A DNA stretch of 64,000 nt, from assembly GCF_007827695.1 (NCBI RefSeq), contig NZ_VITA01000008.1:62001-126000 (forward strand), given 5' to 3'. Shown here piece by piece: positions 1-9,299 of the stretch. A model generated the notes under the pieces. The model was not told the DNA's origin and did no database searches. It worked only from the letters and a program-made list of their open reading frames with translations. Source of the stretch: Sinorhizobium medicae (lineage in GTDB: Bacteria; Pseudomonadota; Alphaproteobacteria; Rhizobiales; Rhizobiaceae). Position 1 is the stretch's first letter, and each line of letters begins with the position of its first letter. The translations under genes and the position numbers were made by a program.

Positions 1-174
1 AAGACGGCCGACTGGATCATCGATTTCGGCCCGGAAGGCGGCGATGGCGGCGGCGAAGTCATCGCGCAGGGGACGCCGGAAGAGGTCGTGAACGAGCCGC
101 GTTCCTATACGGGACAATTCCTGAAGGAACTTCTGGAGCGCCGGCCGGTCAAGAAGGTGGTGGCGGCGGAGTGA
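1..174 (+). CDS. uvrA: Excinuclease ABC subunit A, C-terminal end (partial)
   Basis: The first frame encodes the last 57 residues of UvrA, the damage-recognition ATPase of nucleotide excision repair; the 5' part lies outside the window. The visible stretch has the typical end of the second ABC ATPase half: [20 protein letters not shown], then GTPEEV and a short basic and acidic tail ending at TGA (172-174). UvrA dimers load UvrB at lesions in the cytoplasm. The family call is secure because this glycine-rich signature is highly conserved. No terminator hairpin is evident before the next gene, 131 bp downstream on the same strand. Confidence 0.93.
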   Translation, partial: KTADWIIDFGPEGGDGGGEVIAQGTPEEVVNEPRSYTGQFLKELLERRPVKKVVAAE

Positions 175-305
175 TGCTTCGCCGTGCTGCGCAAAGCGGG
201 TGGTGTTTCCGGTTCGATTTGGCCAAGCTCTGCGGCATGATCCTGCGCGACGTTCGCGTGACTGATAAAGCACTGCGCTGAAAGAAAGCTTCGAGGAGGA
301 AAAGC

Positions 306-1109
306 ATGGCAAGTTCGGGTAGGATCCGTGCCGGTATCGGCGGTTGGAATTTCGAACCCTGGGAAGGCAGCTTCTACCCGGATGGCCTTCCGAAGAAACG
401 GCAGCTCGAATTTGCCGGCAAGGAACTGCGGACGATCGAGGTCAACGGCACCTATTACAGTTCGCAGAAGCCGGCGACCTTTGCCAAATGGGCGGCGGAG
501 GTTCCGGACGGTTTCATCTTTTCCCTGAAGGCCAGTCGCTTCGTGACGAACCGCAAGATTCTCTCGGAAGCAGGCGAATCGATGGAGCGGTTTTTGACGC
601 AGGGGCTTACCGAACTCGGCGACCGCCTCGGGCCCATCCTCTGGCAGTTCGCGCCGACCAAGAAGTTCGATGCGGAGGATTTCGAGGGATTTCTGAAGCT
701 CCTGCCGGACAAGCAGGACGGCCTGAAGCTTCGCCACGTGGTCGAGGTTCGCAATCCCAGTTTCCAGGCGCCGGAGTTCGTGCAGCTCCTCGAAAAATAC
801 AAGGTGGCCGTCGCGCTCGCAGAGCACGCGGACTACCCGATGATTGCCGATGTCACCACCGATTTCATCTATGCGCGTCTGCAGAAGGGGAGCGACGAGG
901 TGAAGAGCTGCTACCCGCCGAAGGACCTCGACCACTGGGCCAAGCGACTGAAGGCCTTTGCCGCCGGTGACGAGCCGGGGGATCTGGAGAAAAGCGCGCC
1001 GGCGCGCAAGCCGGAGAAGACGCCTCGCGACGTCTTTGCCTTCTTCATCACCTCAGGCAAGATCAATGCGCCGAACGGAGCAAGGGAATTGCAGAAGCGC
1101 GTGGACTAG
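306..1109 (+). CDS. DUF72 (YecE-like) family protein
   Basis: The 267-residue product belongs to the DUF72/YecE family, a TIM-barrel fold of unknown biochemical role. Typical features are the N-terminal IRAGIGGWNFEPWEGSFYPD segment, VNGTYYSSQ, the LKASRFVTN stretch and, further on, LWQFAPTKKFD and HVVEVRNPSF. A strong Shine-Dalgarno sequence (GAGGAGG, about 293-299) sits just upstream of the ATG at 306 and fixes the start. It lies between uvrA and nrdJ on the same strand, but a 700-bp gap separates it from nrdJ, so it is not in that operon. Family assignment is firm; function is unknown. Confidence 0.85.
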   Translation: MASSGRIRAGIGGWNFEPWEGSFYPDGLPKKRQLEFAGKELRTIEVNGTYYSSQKPATFAKWAAEVPDGFIFSLKASRFVTNRKILSEAGESMERFLTQGLTELGDRLGPILWQFAPTKKFDAEDFEGFLKLLPDKQDGLKLRHVVEVRNPSFQAPEFVQLLEKYKVAVALAEHADYPMIADVTTDFIYARLQKGSDEVKSCYPPKDLDHWAKRLKAFAAGDEPGDLEKSAPARKPEKTPRDVFAFFITSGKINAPNGARELQKRVD

Positions 1110-1404
1110 GCCCTGCGGCAGGCAGGACGTGGGTGCATGCGCCCGCTCGAAACTTGCCATAACATAAGGCCTGGCACTCCGGCCGACCACGGTCGGGCGA
1201 TCAACCAATCCGAATCGGTCTCGAGCAGTCACATCGCGGCGCCATTCGCAATCGCGGGTGGCACCCAATACCGTCTCGTACCCGCTTTTTCATCCATAAA
1301 AAATTTGAATTTCCGCCTGCCGCTGCGTCGGCTTGGCAGGCAAGTGTTGGAAGTCCCTGATTTTCAATGGCTTGAGCGATGTCCCCGTTTTCCACAGTCC
1401 ATCC

Positions 1405-1420
1405 ACACAAGATATAGCGC
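1405..1420 (+). promoter_or_regulatory. Candidate NrdR box 1 upstream of nrdJ
   Basis: ACACAAGATATAGCGC matches the known NrdR consensus (ACACWAKATATWGTGT) at 14 of 16 positions. NrdR is the ATP/dATP-sensing repressor of ribonucleotide reductase genes. The site lies about 390 bp before the nrdJ start and about 25 bp upstream of a possible -35 element. Site identity is inferred from consensus only. Confidence 0.5.
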
Positions 1421-1445
1421 TCAAACTTCCGTCACAAACCACCCC

Positions 1446-1474
1446 TTGACGCCCACGGGCGATTCACGGTTAAT
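1446..1474 (+). promoter_or_regulatory. Possible sigma-70-type promoter for nrdJ
   Basis: TTGACG (1446-1451) is followed after 17 bp by GTTAAT (1469-1474), a plausible -35/-10 pair just downstream of NrdR box 1. The -10 is weak and no start site is visible, so this is a suggestion only. Confidence 0.3.
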
Positions 1475-1649
1475 GGATTTCACGTTGCGACGGCGGCGGA
1501 CCGGGAAGTTTTGAGGCCGGTTCAAACCCCTAAATCGTCGGTTCCGATATGCGGCCTGAGCGGATAACCCCGAGCGGCTGCAGTGGCGGAATTTTGCGCG
1601 AGATTCGGGCGCCTAAGTGGCATTTCGGGCTGGCGTAAAGAGCCTGTTA

Positions 1650-1665
1650 ATACTATATTTAGTGT
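1650..1665 (+). promoter_or_regulatory. Candidate NrdR box 2 upstream of nrdJ
   Basis: ATACTATATTTAGTGT matches the palindromic NrdR consensus at 14 of 16 positions, about 145 bp before the nrdJ ATG. NrdR boxes usually come as close pairs (roughly 15-32 bp apart); here the other box is 245 bp away and no third copy is visible near either. The 1110-1809 gap otherwise contains only weak open frames without coding character. Confidence 0.55.
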
Positions 1666-1809
1666 TTGCAGCCAGCATCACCACAAGATACAGGATTACC
1701 CACGTGCTGGGTTTCCTCGCATCGAAAGAAATTTGAAGCTGGCTGCGAGAACCATCGCGGCCGGGCTGGGTTAACTGCGCTTTGGCGCATGACAACAAAG
1801 GACGGGACA

Positions 1810-4800
1810 ATGAGGATCGAGCGTCGATTCACGAAGGCCGGGCAATCCGCCTATGCCGAAATAGAATTCCGCAAGGCGACGAGTGAGATCAAGAACCCGG
1901 ACGGGTCGGTGGTCTTTCGTCTCGCGGATATCGACGTACCCGCGCAGTTCTCGCAGGTCGCGGCCGACATCCTCGCCCAGAAGTATTTCCGCAAGGCGGG
2001 CGTGCCCGCAAAGCTGAAGCGGGTCGAGGAAAACGACGTGCCGTCCTTTCTCTGGCGTTCGGTTCCGGACGCCGACGCGCTGAAGGCGCTTCCGAAAGAA
2101 GAACAGTACGGCTCCGAAACGGATGCTCGCCAGGTTTTCGATCGCTTGGCCGGAACCTGGGCCTATTGGGGCTGGAAGGGTGGCTATTTCGACACGGAAG
2201 AAGACGCCAGCGCCTTCCGCGACGAGCTCGCCTATATGCTCGCTACCCAGCGCGTCGCGCCGAATTCGCCGCAATGGTTCAACACCGGCCTCCACTGGGC
2301 CTATGGCATTGACGGCCCCGGCCAGGGACATTTCTATGTCGATCCCTTCACCGGCAAGCTGACGAAGTCGAAGTCCGCCTACGAACATCCGCAGCCGCAT
2401 GCCTGCTTCATCCAGTCCGTCGGAGACGACCTCGTCAACGAGGGCGGCATCATGGATCTGTGGGTGCGCGAAGCGCGCCTCTTCAAATACGGCTCCGGCA
2501 CCGGCTCCAACTTCTCCTATGTGCGCGCCGAGGGCGAGAAGCTCTCGGGCGGCGGCAAGTCTTCCGGCCTGATGAGCTTCCTGAAGATCGGCGACCGCGC
2601 CGCGGGCGCCATCAAGTCGGGCGGCACGACACGTCGCGCGGCCAAGATGGTCGTCGTCGACATCGACCACCCGGATATCGAGGAATATATCAACTGGAAG
2701 GTCAAGGAAGAGCAGAAGGTTGCCGCCCTCGTCACCGGCTCGAAGATCGTCGCCAAGCACCTGAAGGCGATCATGAAGGCCTGCATCAATTGCGACGGCA
2801 GCGACGATGCCTGCTTCGATCCGAAGCAGAACCCGGCGCTGAAGCGCGAGATCCGCGCCGCAAAGCAGTCACTGGTACCGGAGAACTATGTCAAGCGCGT
2901 CATCCAGTTCGCGCGCCAGGGCTACAAGGACATCGAATTCAAGACTTACGACACGGATTGGGATTCGGAGGCCTATCTCACCGTTTCCGGCCAGAACTCC
3001 AACAATTCCGTCTCGATCAAGGACGATTTCCTTCGCGCCGTGGAAGCGGATGGCGATTGGCACCTGACCGCCCGCAAGGACGGCCGCGTCATGAAGACCC
3101 TGAAGGCGCGCGACCTCTGGGAGTCGATCTCGCATGCCGCCTGGGCCTCCGCCGATCCGGGCCTGCACTTCAACACGACGATGAACGATTGGCACACCTG
3201 CCCCGCTGCGGGGCCGATCCGCGCATCGAACCCGTGCTCGGAATACATGTTCCTCGACGACACGGCGTGCAATCTCGCATCGCTCAACCTGATGCAGTTC
3301 AAGGATGCCGCGAACAAGCGGATCAATATCGGCGACTACGAGCATGCCGTCCGCCTTTGGACGGTCGTTCTCGAAGTCTCGGTGATGATGGCTCAGTTCC
3401 CCTCCCGCGAGATCGCCGAACTTTCCTATGCCTATCGCACGCTCGGCCTCGGCTATGCCAATATCGGCGGCCTTCTGATGTCGTCCGGCATTCCCTATGA
3501 CTCGCCCGAGGGCCGCGCCATCGCCGGCGCATTGACCGCGATCATGACCGGTGTCGCCTATGCCACCTCGGCCGAGATTTCCGCAAAGCTCGGCCCCTTC
3601 CCCGGATTTGCGCCGAACCGCGACAACATGCTGCGCGTCATGCGCAATCACCGGCGCGCCGCTTATGGCGAGACCGCCGGTTATGAGGGCCTGTCCGTCA
3701 ACCCGGTCGCGCTCGTCCATGGCGATTGCCCGGACCAGGACCTGATCGCCCATGCAAAGAGCGCCTGGGACCAGGCGGTCGAGCTCGGAGAGAAGCACGG
3801 CTACCGCAACGCCCAGGCCACGGTGATCGCGCCGACCGGTACGATCGGGCTCGTCATGGATTGCGACACGACCGGCATCGAACCCGATTTCGCCCTGGTG
3901 AAATTCAAGAAGCTCGCCGGCGGCGGCTACTTCAAGATCATCAACCGTGCGGTTCCCGAGGCGCTGCGCACGCTCGGCTATTCGGAAAGCCAGATCGCCG
4001 AGATGGAGGCTTATGCCGTCGGCCACGGCAATCTCAACCAGGCACCGGCCATAAATCCCACGACGCTGAAGGTCAAGGGCTTCACCGACGAGAAGATCGA
4101 AGCCGTCAACGCGGCACTGAAGGCTGCCTTCGACATCAAGTTCGTCTTCAACCAGTGGACGCTGGGTGCAGATTTCCTCAAGGGCACGCTGCAGGTCAGC
4201 GATGAGCAGCTTGCATCGGTGGACTTCAACCTGCTCGAGCATCTGGGCTTCTCCAGGAAGGACATCGAAACCGCCAACATCCATGTCTGCGGCGCGATGA
4301 CGCTCGAAGGCGCACCCTTCCTGAAAGCGGAGCACCTGCCTGTCTTCGACTGCGCCAATCCCTGCGGCAAGATCGGCAAGCGCTATCTTTCAGTCGAAAG
4401 CCACATCCGCATGATGGCGGCTGCCCAGCCCTTCATCTCGGGCGCAATCTCCAAGACGATCAACATGCCGAACGAGGCGACCGTCGAGGACTGCAAGAAC
4501 GCCTATATGCTTTCCTGGAAGCTCGCGCTGAAGGCCAATGCGCTCTACCGCGACGGCTCCAAGCTCTCGCAGCCGCTCAACTCCTCGCTGATCGAGGACG
4601 AGGAAGACGAGGATGCGATCGAAGACCTGATGCAGGCACCGGCCGCCGCCCAGGCCGTCGCCATCACCGAGAAGATCGTGGAGCGCGTCATCGAGAGGGT
4701 GGTGCGTGCCCGCGAGAAGCTGCCGAACCGCCGTCAGGGCTACACCCAGAAAGCGGTCGTCGGCGGTCACAAGGTATATCTGCGCACCGGCGAATTCGGC

Positions 4801-5601
4801 GACGGGCGCCTTGGCGAGATCTTCATCGACATGCACAAGGAAGGTGCGGCCTTCCGGGCGATGATGAACAACTTCGCCATCGCCATCTCGCTCGGCCTGC
4901 AATATGGCGTGCCGCTCGAGGAATATGTTGAGGCCTTCACCTTCACCAAATTCGAGCCGGCCGGCATGGTCCAGGGCAATGACGCCATCAAGAACGCGAC
5001 GTCGATCCTCGACTACGTCTTCCGCGAACTTGCCGTGTCTTATCTCGGCCGTCACGACCTTGCTCATGTCGATACCTCCGACTTCAGCAACACCGCGCTC
5101 GGCCGCGGCATTCAGGAAGGCAAGACCAACCTCGTCTCGACCGGCTGGACCCGCGGCTACAAGCCGTCGATCGTCGGTGGCACGGGCGAGCGCTCCGAGC
5201 CGAAGGGTGCCGCAACCGCCGCCCCCGCCCGCGCCTCCGGCGGCGCGTCGGTAACCTCGATCTCCGGCAATGCCGTGCGCAAGCTGGAGCCGGCAATCGC
5301 CGCCGCCTCCTCCGAAGTCGTCGCCTTCAAGCGCGACTACGAGGAACGAGCCGTCGAACTCGCCGAGGAGATCGCCGAAGAAGCGGAACAGGAAGTGACC
5401 GCCCTCTTCTCCGACAAGGCTGCGGCAGAGGCCGCTGCGGCAAAGTCGGAGGCAAAGAAGGTGGAAGCCGAGCGCCGCGCCCGCTCGATCATGCAGGGCT
5501 ATACCGGCAACATGTGCTCCGAATGCCAGAACTTCACGATGGTGAGGAACGGGACGTGCGAGAAGTGCGACACGTGCGGTGCGACGAGCGGGTGCTCGTG
5601 A
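1810..5601 (+). CDS. nrdJ: Class II (adenosylcobalamin-dependent) ribonucleoside-diphosphate reductase
   Basis: The 1263-residue product is the B12-dependent ribonucleotide reductase that makes deoxyribonucleotides without needing oxygen. The class II core shows cysteines in PHACFIQS (Cys199) and the finger-loop motif [11 protein letters not shown] (radical Cys476 with Asn and Glu), then [12 protein letters not shown] and ANPCGKIG. The C-terminus (Ser/Ala/Glu-rich linker from about residue 1120) ends in a MCSECQNF...CEKCDTCG segment, the swinging cysteine tail that is re-reduced by thioredoxin. The open frame extends upstream to 1666, but the ATG at 1810 has AAAGGACGGG at good spacing and begins the conserved MRIERRFTK. 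Activity depends on cobalamin; regulation is suggested by the upstream NrdR-like boxes. Confidence 0.95.
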   Translation: MRIERRFTKAGQSAYAEIEFRKATSEIKNPDGSVVFRLADIDVPAQFSQVAADILAQKYFRKAGVPAKLKRVEENDVPSFLWRSVPDADALKALPKEEQYGSETDARQVFDRLAGTWAYWGWKGGYFDTEEDASAFRDELAYMLATQRVAPNSPQWFNTGLHWAYGIDGPGQGHFYVDPFTGKLTKSKSAYEHPQPHACFIQSVGDDLVNEGGIMDLWVREARLFKYGSGTGSNFSYVRAEGEKLSGGGKSSGLMSFLKIGDRAAGAIKSGGTTRRAAKMVVVDIDHPDIEEYINWKVKEEQKVAALVTGSKIVAKHLKAIMKACINCDGSDDACFDPKQNPALKREIRAAKQSLVPENYVKRVIQFARQGYKDIEFKTYDTDWDSEAYLTVSGQNSNNSVSIKDDFLRAVEADGDWHLTARKDGRVMKTLKARDLWESISHAAWASADPGLHFNTTMNDWHTCPAAGPIRASNPCSEYMFLDDTACNLASLNLMQFKDAANKRINIGDYEHAVRLWTVVLEVSVMMAQFPSREIAELSYAYRTLGLGYANIGGLLMSSGIPYDSPEGRAIAGALTAIMTGVAYATSAEISAKLGPFPGFAPNRDNMLRVMRNHRRAAYGETAGYEGLSVNPVALVHGDCPDQDLIAHAKSAWDQAVELGEKHGYRNAQATVIAPTGTIGLVMDCDTTGIEPDFALVKFKKLAGGGYFKIINRAVPEALRTLGYSESQIAEMEAYAVGHGNLNQAPAINPTTLKVKGFTDEKIEAVNAALKAAFDIKFVFNQWTLGADFLKGTLQVSDEQLASVDFNLLEHLGFSRKDIETANIHVCGAMTLEGAPFLKAEHLPVFDCANPCGKIGKRYLSVESHIRMMAAAQPFISGAISKTINMPNEATVEDCKNAYMLSWKLALKANALYRDGSKLSQPLNSSLIEDEEDEDAIEDLMQAPAAAQAVAITEKIVERVIERVVRAREKLPNRRQGYTQKAVVGGHKVYLRTGEFGDGRLGEIFIDMHKEGAAFRAMMNNFAIAISLGLQYGVPLEEYVEAFTFTKFEPAGMVQGNDAIKNATSILDYVFRELAVSYLGRHDLAHVDTSDFSNTALGRGIQEGKTNLVSTGWTRGYKPSIVGGTGERSEPKGAATAAPARASGGASVTSISGNAVRKLEPAIAAASSEVVAFKRDYEERAVELAEEIAEEAEQEVTALFSDKAAAEAAAAKSEAKKVEAERRARSIMQGYTGNMCSECQNFTMVRNGTCEKCDTCGATSGCS

Positions 5602-5641
5602 GGTAGGCGGGCCACAAACGGTGACGAAACACAGACAAGAA

Positions 5642-5679
5642 CAATGCCGGGCCCGAAGGACACTTCGGGCCCGGCATTG
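5642..5679 (+). terminator. Strong hairpin after nrdJ (possibly bidirectional)
   Basis: A 17-bp perfect stem (5642-5658 with 5663-5679) closes a GACA tetraloop between convergent nrdJ and the GST remnant. No long T-run follows, but stem strength and location favour a terminator for both strands. Confidence 0.75.
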
Positions 5680-5694
5680 CATTAGAGGCCAAGG

Positions 5695-6332
5695 CTATAA
5701 AGGCAGCGTGTCCCTCATCGACCGCCGCGCCGAAATGCGTGACCGCCACGCCACCAGGTTTTCATGATCCCGGAATATCTCCTGCCCTTCCGGCGCCGTC
5801 AGGAAATAGTCGAAAATCGGCGCAGCATAGAGATCGGCGAGGGAAATGCTCTCCCCGGCTAGCCACGGCGCAGTACCCATTGTTTCCGAAATGGCCTTCA
5901 GGCACGTTCTCGCCTTCGGCAGCGCTCCGCCAATCGCGGCTTCGTCGGCGATGGCGCCCTTTGCCGGCTTTGAAACGCGCTCGACGTAAATTCCCCAGAC
6001 CAAAATGGGATAGGCATAGTTGTCGGCGATGCTGATCAGTTGATTGCAGCGGGCGCGCTCCCGTGCTTCGGGGGCTGAAGACTGATTCCAGGAAATGCCT
6101 CATCGATATAGCGCGCTATGGCGCCGGTCTCGTAAAGCCTGAAGCCTTCATGTTCAAATGCGGGAATGCGACCGAAGGGATGCCGGTCCAGGTATCCGGG
6201 CGGAGGACCGCTCTCCGCGAAGATGTCGACGGGAACGAGGTCGCAGTCGATTCCTTTTTCTGCCAGCACCAGCCGAACGATCCGGACATAGACACTGTAG
6301 TCCGCTCCGAACAGTCGCGGTTTTTCCGTCAT
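5695..6332 (-). pseudogene. Glutathione S-transferase family gene with a frameshift
   Basis: Two abutting frames together make one GST of about 212 residues. The N-terminal frame (6332 down to 6036) starts MTEKPRLFGADYSVYVRIVR and has the thioredoxin-like half with YETGAIARYIDEAFPG; it runs into a stop just after SLQPPKHG. The C-terminal frame carries the helical domain: ERARCNQLISIADNYAYP, then APWLAGESISLADLYAAP and a C-terminal RDTLPL. The switch maps to a G run on the + strand (6070-6074, five bases): six, or three, would restore one frame. The 638-nt span is one base short of 213 codons. Recent inactivation, phase variation or a sequencing error all fit. GSTs conjugate glutathione to electrophiles in the cytoplasm; no substrate can be given. 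Confidence 0.8.
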
Positions 6333-6507
6333 TGAGGCCCTCCTGGTCCCTGGAGATCTCGACCTGCCGATGCAAACCCATCAAATGGCCCGGGGCGCTG
6401 CTTGTCACCCCGAAAGAAAAAGCAAAAGAGTCAATGTGAAAGCGATGGACTGGCGGCTCAGGATACCGCAATTTACGCGTATCTGAGGAAGCAGAATCGG
6501 AGAGTTC

Positions 6508-6669
6508 ATGCCCATCAAATATCTGGCCGCCACCATGTTGGCGCTTGTCGTTCTGTCCGGGTGCTCCAGCACCGGCGCAAACAACACGACCTATGCTCAG
6601 TGGTACGGGCCGAATCCGGTACCGAACTTCAGCGCAACAAGCCCCGGCGGCGTGCGCGTAGGCTATTAG
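6508..6669 (+). CDS. Small lipoprotein, 53 residues
   Basis: ATG at 6508 begins a 53-residue protein with a classic lipoprotein signal: basic start MPIKY, hydrophobic LAATMLALVV, lipobox LSGC with Cys19, then a short polar mature part containing NNTTYAQWYGPNPVPNF and ending GGVRVGY. A GGAGAG purine stretch (about 6499-6504) serves as ribosome binding site. Family and function are not recognised. Two other tiny lipoprotein genes lie within 1 kb on the opposite strand. Signal peptide and lipobox make it a likely real gene despite its size. Confidence 0.7.
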   Translation: MPIKYLAATMLALVVLSGCSSTGANNTTYAQWYGPNPVPNFSATSPGGVRVGY

Positions 6670-6844
6670 GCACCGGCACACCCGCGAGATCTGAGGGGGC
6701 CGGCCGCATTCGTCGGCGAAGGCTGTCCGTCGAGACGTTGAGTTCGACGAGGGCGGCGCATACGCGACGCGCCTCGCCGTCCGTTATGCGCGTCCACACG
6801 CCGGTACCGGCACGCAACAGACTTTGCCGCCGCGATGGTGAAGG

Positions 6845-6961
6845 TCACCTCGGCGGAACAAGGCCGTAATAGTAGTCCCCATCTCCTCCGACCACCCGGT
6901 CTCCCGTGTGCGAGCACGCCGCGAGGGTTGCGAGTGCAAGCAACATCACGATCTTGCGCAT
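6845..6961 (-). CDS. Very small lipoprotein, 38 residues
   Basis: The 38-residue product reads MRKIVMLLALATLAAC, a complete lipoprotein signal with lipobox LAAC (Cys16), then a 22-residue mature part ending GDYYYGLVPPR. An AGGAAAGG ribosome binding site lies upstream of the ATG (complement of 6959-6961). Its end resembles the neighbouring lipoprotein at 7373-7507 (YYSGVVPP), suggesting a tandem duplication. Function unknown. Confidence 0.65.
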   Translation of the reverse strand: MRKIVMLLALATLAACSHTGDRVVGGDGDYYYGLVPPR

Positions 6962-7372
6962 AGGCCCCGTACCTTTCCTAACGATTTGACGGCCATTGAT
7001 ATTCTGCCATTCGCGCAGGATCAATTCCCAACCTGCCGATCTGCAACTTCTGAGGCGTAAACGTGCTGGCCCCAGACGGCTACGTGTCGTTCGTTGCTCT
7101 ATTGTCTGGTGGAGGATCTGGTTGATCACTTTCTCCGCTCCGGAAGTCATATTCAGGCTTCGTCCGGGAATGACGGCAGAGTCTATAGCGCTGCTTCAGC
7201 GCAACGACCCGTTGTCATCACCGGCAGGTAGAGGATGGCGGTTTACAAATGCCCCCTGAACCACACGGCGACAACCCATGGGCATCGCGACTGAAACCGG
7301 TCCACGCGCCTCACTTCAGAGTTTTGCTTATGCATGTCTTCTCAAACCGACATGGGCTTGAGCCGGCCTGCG
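6962..7372. other. 411-bp gap between small lipoprotein genes
   Basis: No convincing gene. It holds a short perfect hairpin (GCGCTG CTT CAGCGC, about 7187-7201) with no T-run, and presumably the promoter of the leftward 6845-6961 gene. The open frame at 6996-7259 has no signal, ribosome binding site or recognisable similarity. Confidence 0.4.
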
Positions 7373-7507
7373 TCAGAAAGGCGTTGGAGGTACGACCCCG
7401 GAATAATATTGCCCTTCTCCCGCATAATACCGTTCGGCGCTGGGCCTGGCTGTTTGCGAGCACGCGCTAAGGACAGAGATCGCCAACAACAATACGATCG
7501 CGCGCAT
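7373..7507 (-). CDS. Very small lipoprotein, 44 residues, paralogue of 6845-6961
   Basis: The 44-residue product begins MRAIVLLLAISVLSAC, with lipobox LSAC (Cys16), and continues as a polar chain with AERYYAGEGQYYSGVVPP near the end. AAAGGA lies about 9 bases before the ATG (complement of 7505-7507). The signal position, Cys16, and the shared Tyr-Tyr-x-Gly-x-Val-Pro-Pro ending mark it as a paralogue of the 38-residue lipoprotein 400 bp downstream on the same strand. Function unknown. Confidence 0.65.
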   Translation of the reverse strand: MRAIVLLLAISVLSACSQTARPSAERYYAGEGQYYSGVVPPTPF

Positions 7508-7767
7508 AGATTACGTCCTTTCGTGAGTGAAATTGTCTTCAATATGAATTTCATGAATGCGGTATCTGTCGACGCAGCAACTGCATCGGTTCTTCATTAC
7601 GGCCATGATTGTACATGCCGTTCAACCGACGGTACACAAAATTGCGCGGCTCTCAGTTCTGCACAGTCGAATCGTTAGCATTCTCTTAAAATCCGATCGC
7701 CCGTTTTCACCCGATCGAAAGCGACGTCTGGCACAGGAATGCACTATCGTGCCCAAGGACTGACAGT

Positions 7768-8133
7768 TTGACCCAGGTCGTCACCATTTCCGCGACGACG
7801 GCGGCATATGCGGCGGAAGCAGCGAAGCCGTCCACGCACATGCGTGGCGGTGGGCTCGTCGACGAGGCAATCACGCTTCTCTCCGCCGGTCGGCTGGAAC
7901 GGATCACGATGCCTTCGAAAATCGGAAGTTTGCTGCCGCTGCACCTCATGCTGATCGGTGCAGAGCGTCGCCTGCCGCAACAGACGCAGGCCGAAACGTT
8001 ACGCCGGTATCTGGAGAACGGGGATGGCGACGACGGCAGAGAGGATCGCCGGCAGGACGACAACTCTGCCGGCGATGAAACAGAGCAAGGCGAGATCGCC
8101 GAAATGCTCGATCGGATCATCCAGGGAAGTTGA
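7768..8133 (+). CDS. Hypothetical protein, acidic C-terminus
   Basis: TTG at 7768 with AAGGA nine bases upstream opens a 121-residue frame with GC-rich third positions like its neighbours. The product has an Ala-rich N-terminus, a helical middle (GGLVDEAITLLSAGRLERIT) and a strongly charged part rich in Asp, Glu, Arg and Gln before EIAEMLDRIIQGS. An in-frame ATG at 7840 is an alternative start. No family recognised; the antisense frame looks like a shadow. Confidence 0.5.
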   Translation: MTQVVTISATTAAYAAEAAKPSTHMRGGGLVDEAITLLSAGRLERITMPSKIGSLLPLHLMLIGAERRLPQQTQAETLRRYLENGDGDDGREDRRQDDNSAGDETEQGEIAEMLDRIIQGS

Positions 8134-8227
8134 GCGGCGCCGCCGCGATCCCGCGAAGCTCAATCCTCAACTTTTCGAACTGCGTATGTCCGCATCGAAA
8201 CGGCTACGCACTTTTCCTGGACGTGCT

Positions 8228-9211
8228 TTATTGATGGCTGTGCCCGGAATGAGCGCCGCCCGCTGCGGTGCCGACGGGCAGGACATATTCGACCTTCCCG
8301 GCCTTCTCGAAGGTAAGCGTCACCGGCACGGTGTCGCCTTCGGCAAAGGGCTTCTCCACCTCCATGAACATGAGATGCAGGCCGCCATTTTTCAGTTCGA
8401 CCGTTTCGCCGGCGGGGACGGCAATGCCTTCGTCGAGCTTGCGCATTTTCATGACGTCGTTCTCCATCGTCATTTCATGGAGTTCGACACGGCCGGCAGC
8501 GGGGCTCTCGACGGCAATCAGGCGGTCGTCGACACTGCCGTTGTTCTTGACGAGGAAGCCGCCGCCGCCGACCTTGGCGCCGGGCAACATAGCCTTCACA
8601 GCTCCTCCCGAGATATCGAGATCGCCGAGCTTGACCGTTTCGGCCGCGGATTGAGGCAGGCTCCCGTGGCCGACATGCGGATCGTCGCCTCCGGCCATTG
8701 TGATCGTGATGGTCGGTGCAGGCTGATCGAGGGAATGGGGGTCCTGGCCCTCTGCCGGCACCTGATCCCAGACCACCTTGCCGTCCTCGCCGCAAAGCTG
8801 CGTCGTCGGGAAGGCGAGCACGGTCTCCTTTTCGAAGCCCGCGAATTTGCCGCGTACGACAAAGGTGTCGTAGTACGCGTCTGGCAGATTGCCGCCTTTC
8901 CAGCGGATCTCGACGGGACCGGCCGAGACCTTGGTGCCATGGTTGTCGTACGTATTCCCGTAGTCGCCCTCAATGATCTCAAGTTCCCAACCCGGCTTTG
9001 GCTGAGGCTTGGCGAACACGAAACCCTCGGGCAGCCGCACCCGCACTTCGGTCGTCGCCTTGCCGTCGCAGCCATGGGGCACCTGAAGGGTGGCGTTGAA
9101 GGTTTCTCCGGCGGAAGCACTGCCCTTCTCGAATGTCGCATGCGCATGGGCGAAGCCCGCGGCGGAAAGCGTCAGCCCTGCCGTAAGAAGAGAAAGTCTG
9201 ATCTTGTTCAT
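8228..9211 (-). CDS. YcnI-like (DUF1775) / PCuAC copper-chaperone fusion protein
   Basis: The 327-residue exported protein joins two copper-binding modules. A signal peptide (MNKIRLSLLTAGLTLSAAGF, cut after AHA) exposes His24 as the mature N-terminus, as in YcnI proteins where this His binds Cu(II); PGWELE supplies the conserved Trp region. After a linker (about 160-190) comes a PCuAC (DUF461) domain with the ligand motif HEMTMENDVMKM and, about 30 residues on, HLMFM. The C-terminal tail GGAHSGHSHQ is His-rich. GGAG precedes the ATG at 9211; a longer frame to 9238 lacks this. Its neighbour at 9300-9698 lies upstream on the same strand and is probably co-transcribed. Inferred role: periplasmic copper handling, perhaps for cytochrome oxidase assembly. 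Confidence 0.85.
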   Translation of the reverse strand: MNKIRLSLLTAGLTLSAAGFAHAHATFEKGSASAGETFNATLQVPHGCDGKATTEVRVRLPEGFVFAKPQPKPGWELEIIEGDYGNTYDNHGTKVSAGPVEIRWKGGNLPDAYYDTFVVRGKFAGFEKETVLAFPTTQLCGEDGKVVWDQVPAEGQDPHSLDQPAPTITITMAGGDDPHVGHGSLPQSAAETVKLGDLDISGGAVKAMLPGAKVGGGGFLVKNNGSVDDRLIAVESPAAGRVELHEMTMENDVMKMRKLDEGIAVPAGETVELKNGGLHLMFMEVEKPFAEGDTVPVTLTFEKAGKVEYVLPVGTAAGGAHSGHSHQ

Positions 9212-9299
9212 GTCGTAATCTCCAACCACGCGCCTCAATCGGCTTTGTGGGTCAACGCCGCTGAGCGGCGGAATGAATTCTGCAATCGGTTCAGGAGGA

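Noticed and set aside
1137-1514. 125-codon frame in the DUF72-nrdJ gap
   Set aside because: No ribosome binding site or conserved pattern, and it overlaps the candidate NrdR box and promoter.
1110-1809. Cobalamin riboswitch before nrdJ
   Set aside because: I looked for the B12-box core and saw none; NrdR-like boxes are the better explanation for control.
1771-4335. Long leftward frames opposite nrdJ (329 and 488 codons)
   Set aside because: They mirror nrdJ codon structure in a high-GC gene and show no family features; nrdJ itself is unmistakable.
7707-8120. 137-codon leftward frame opposite the 7768-8133 gene
   Set aside because: Ser/Arg-rich composition typical of a shadow; the rightward frame has a ribosome binding site and better codon use.
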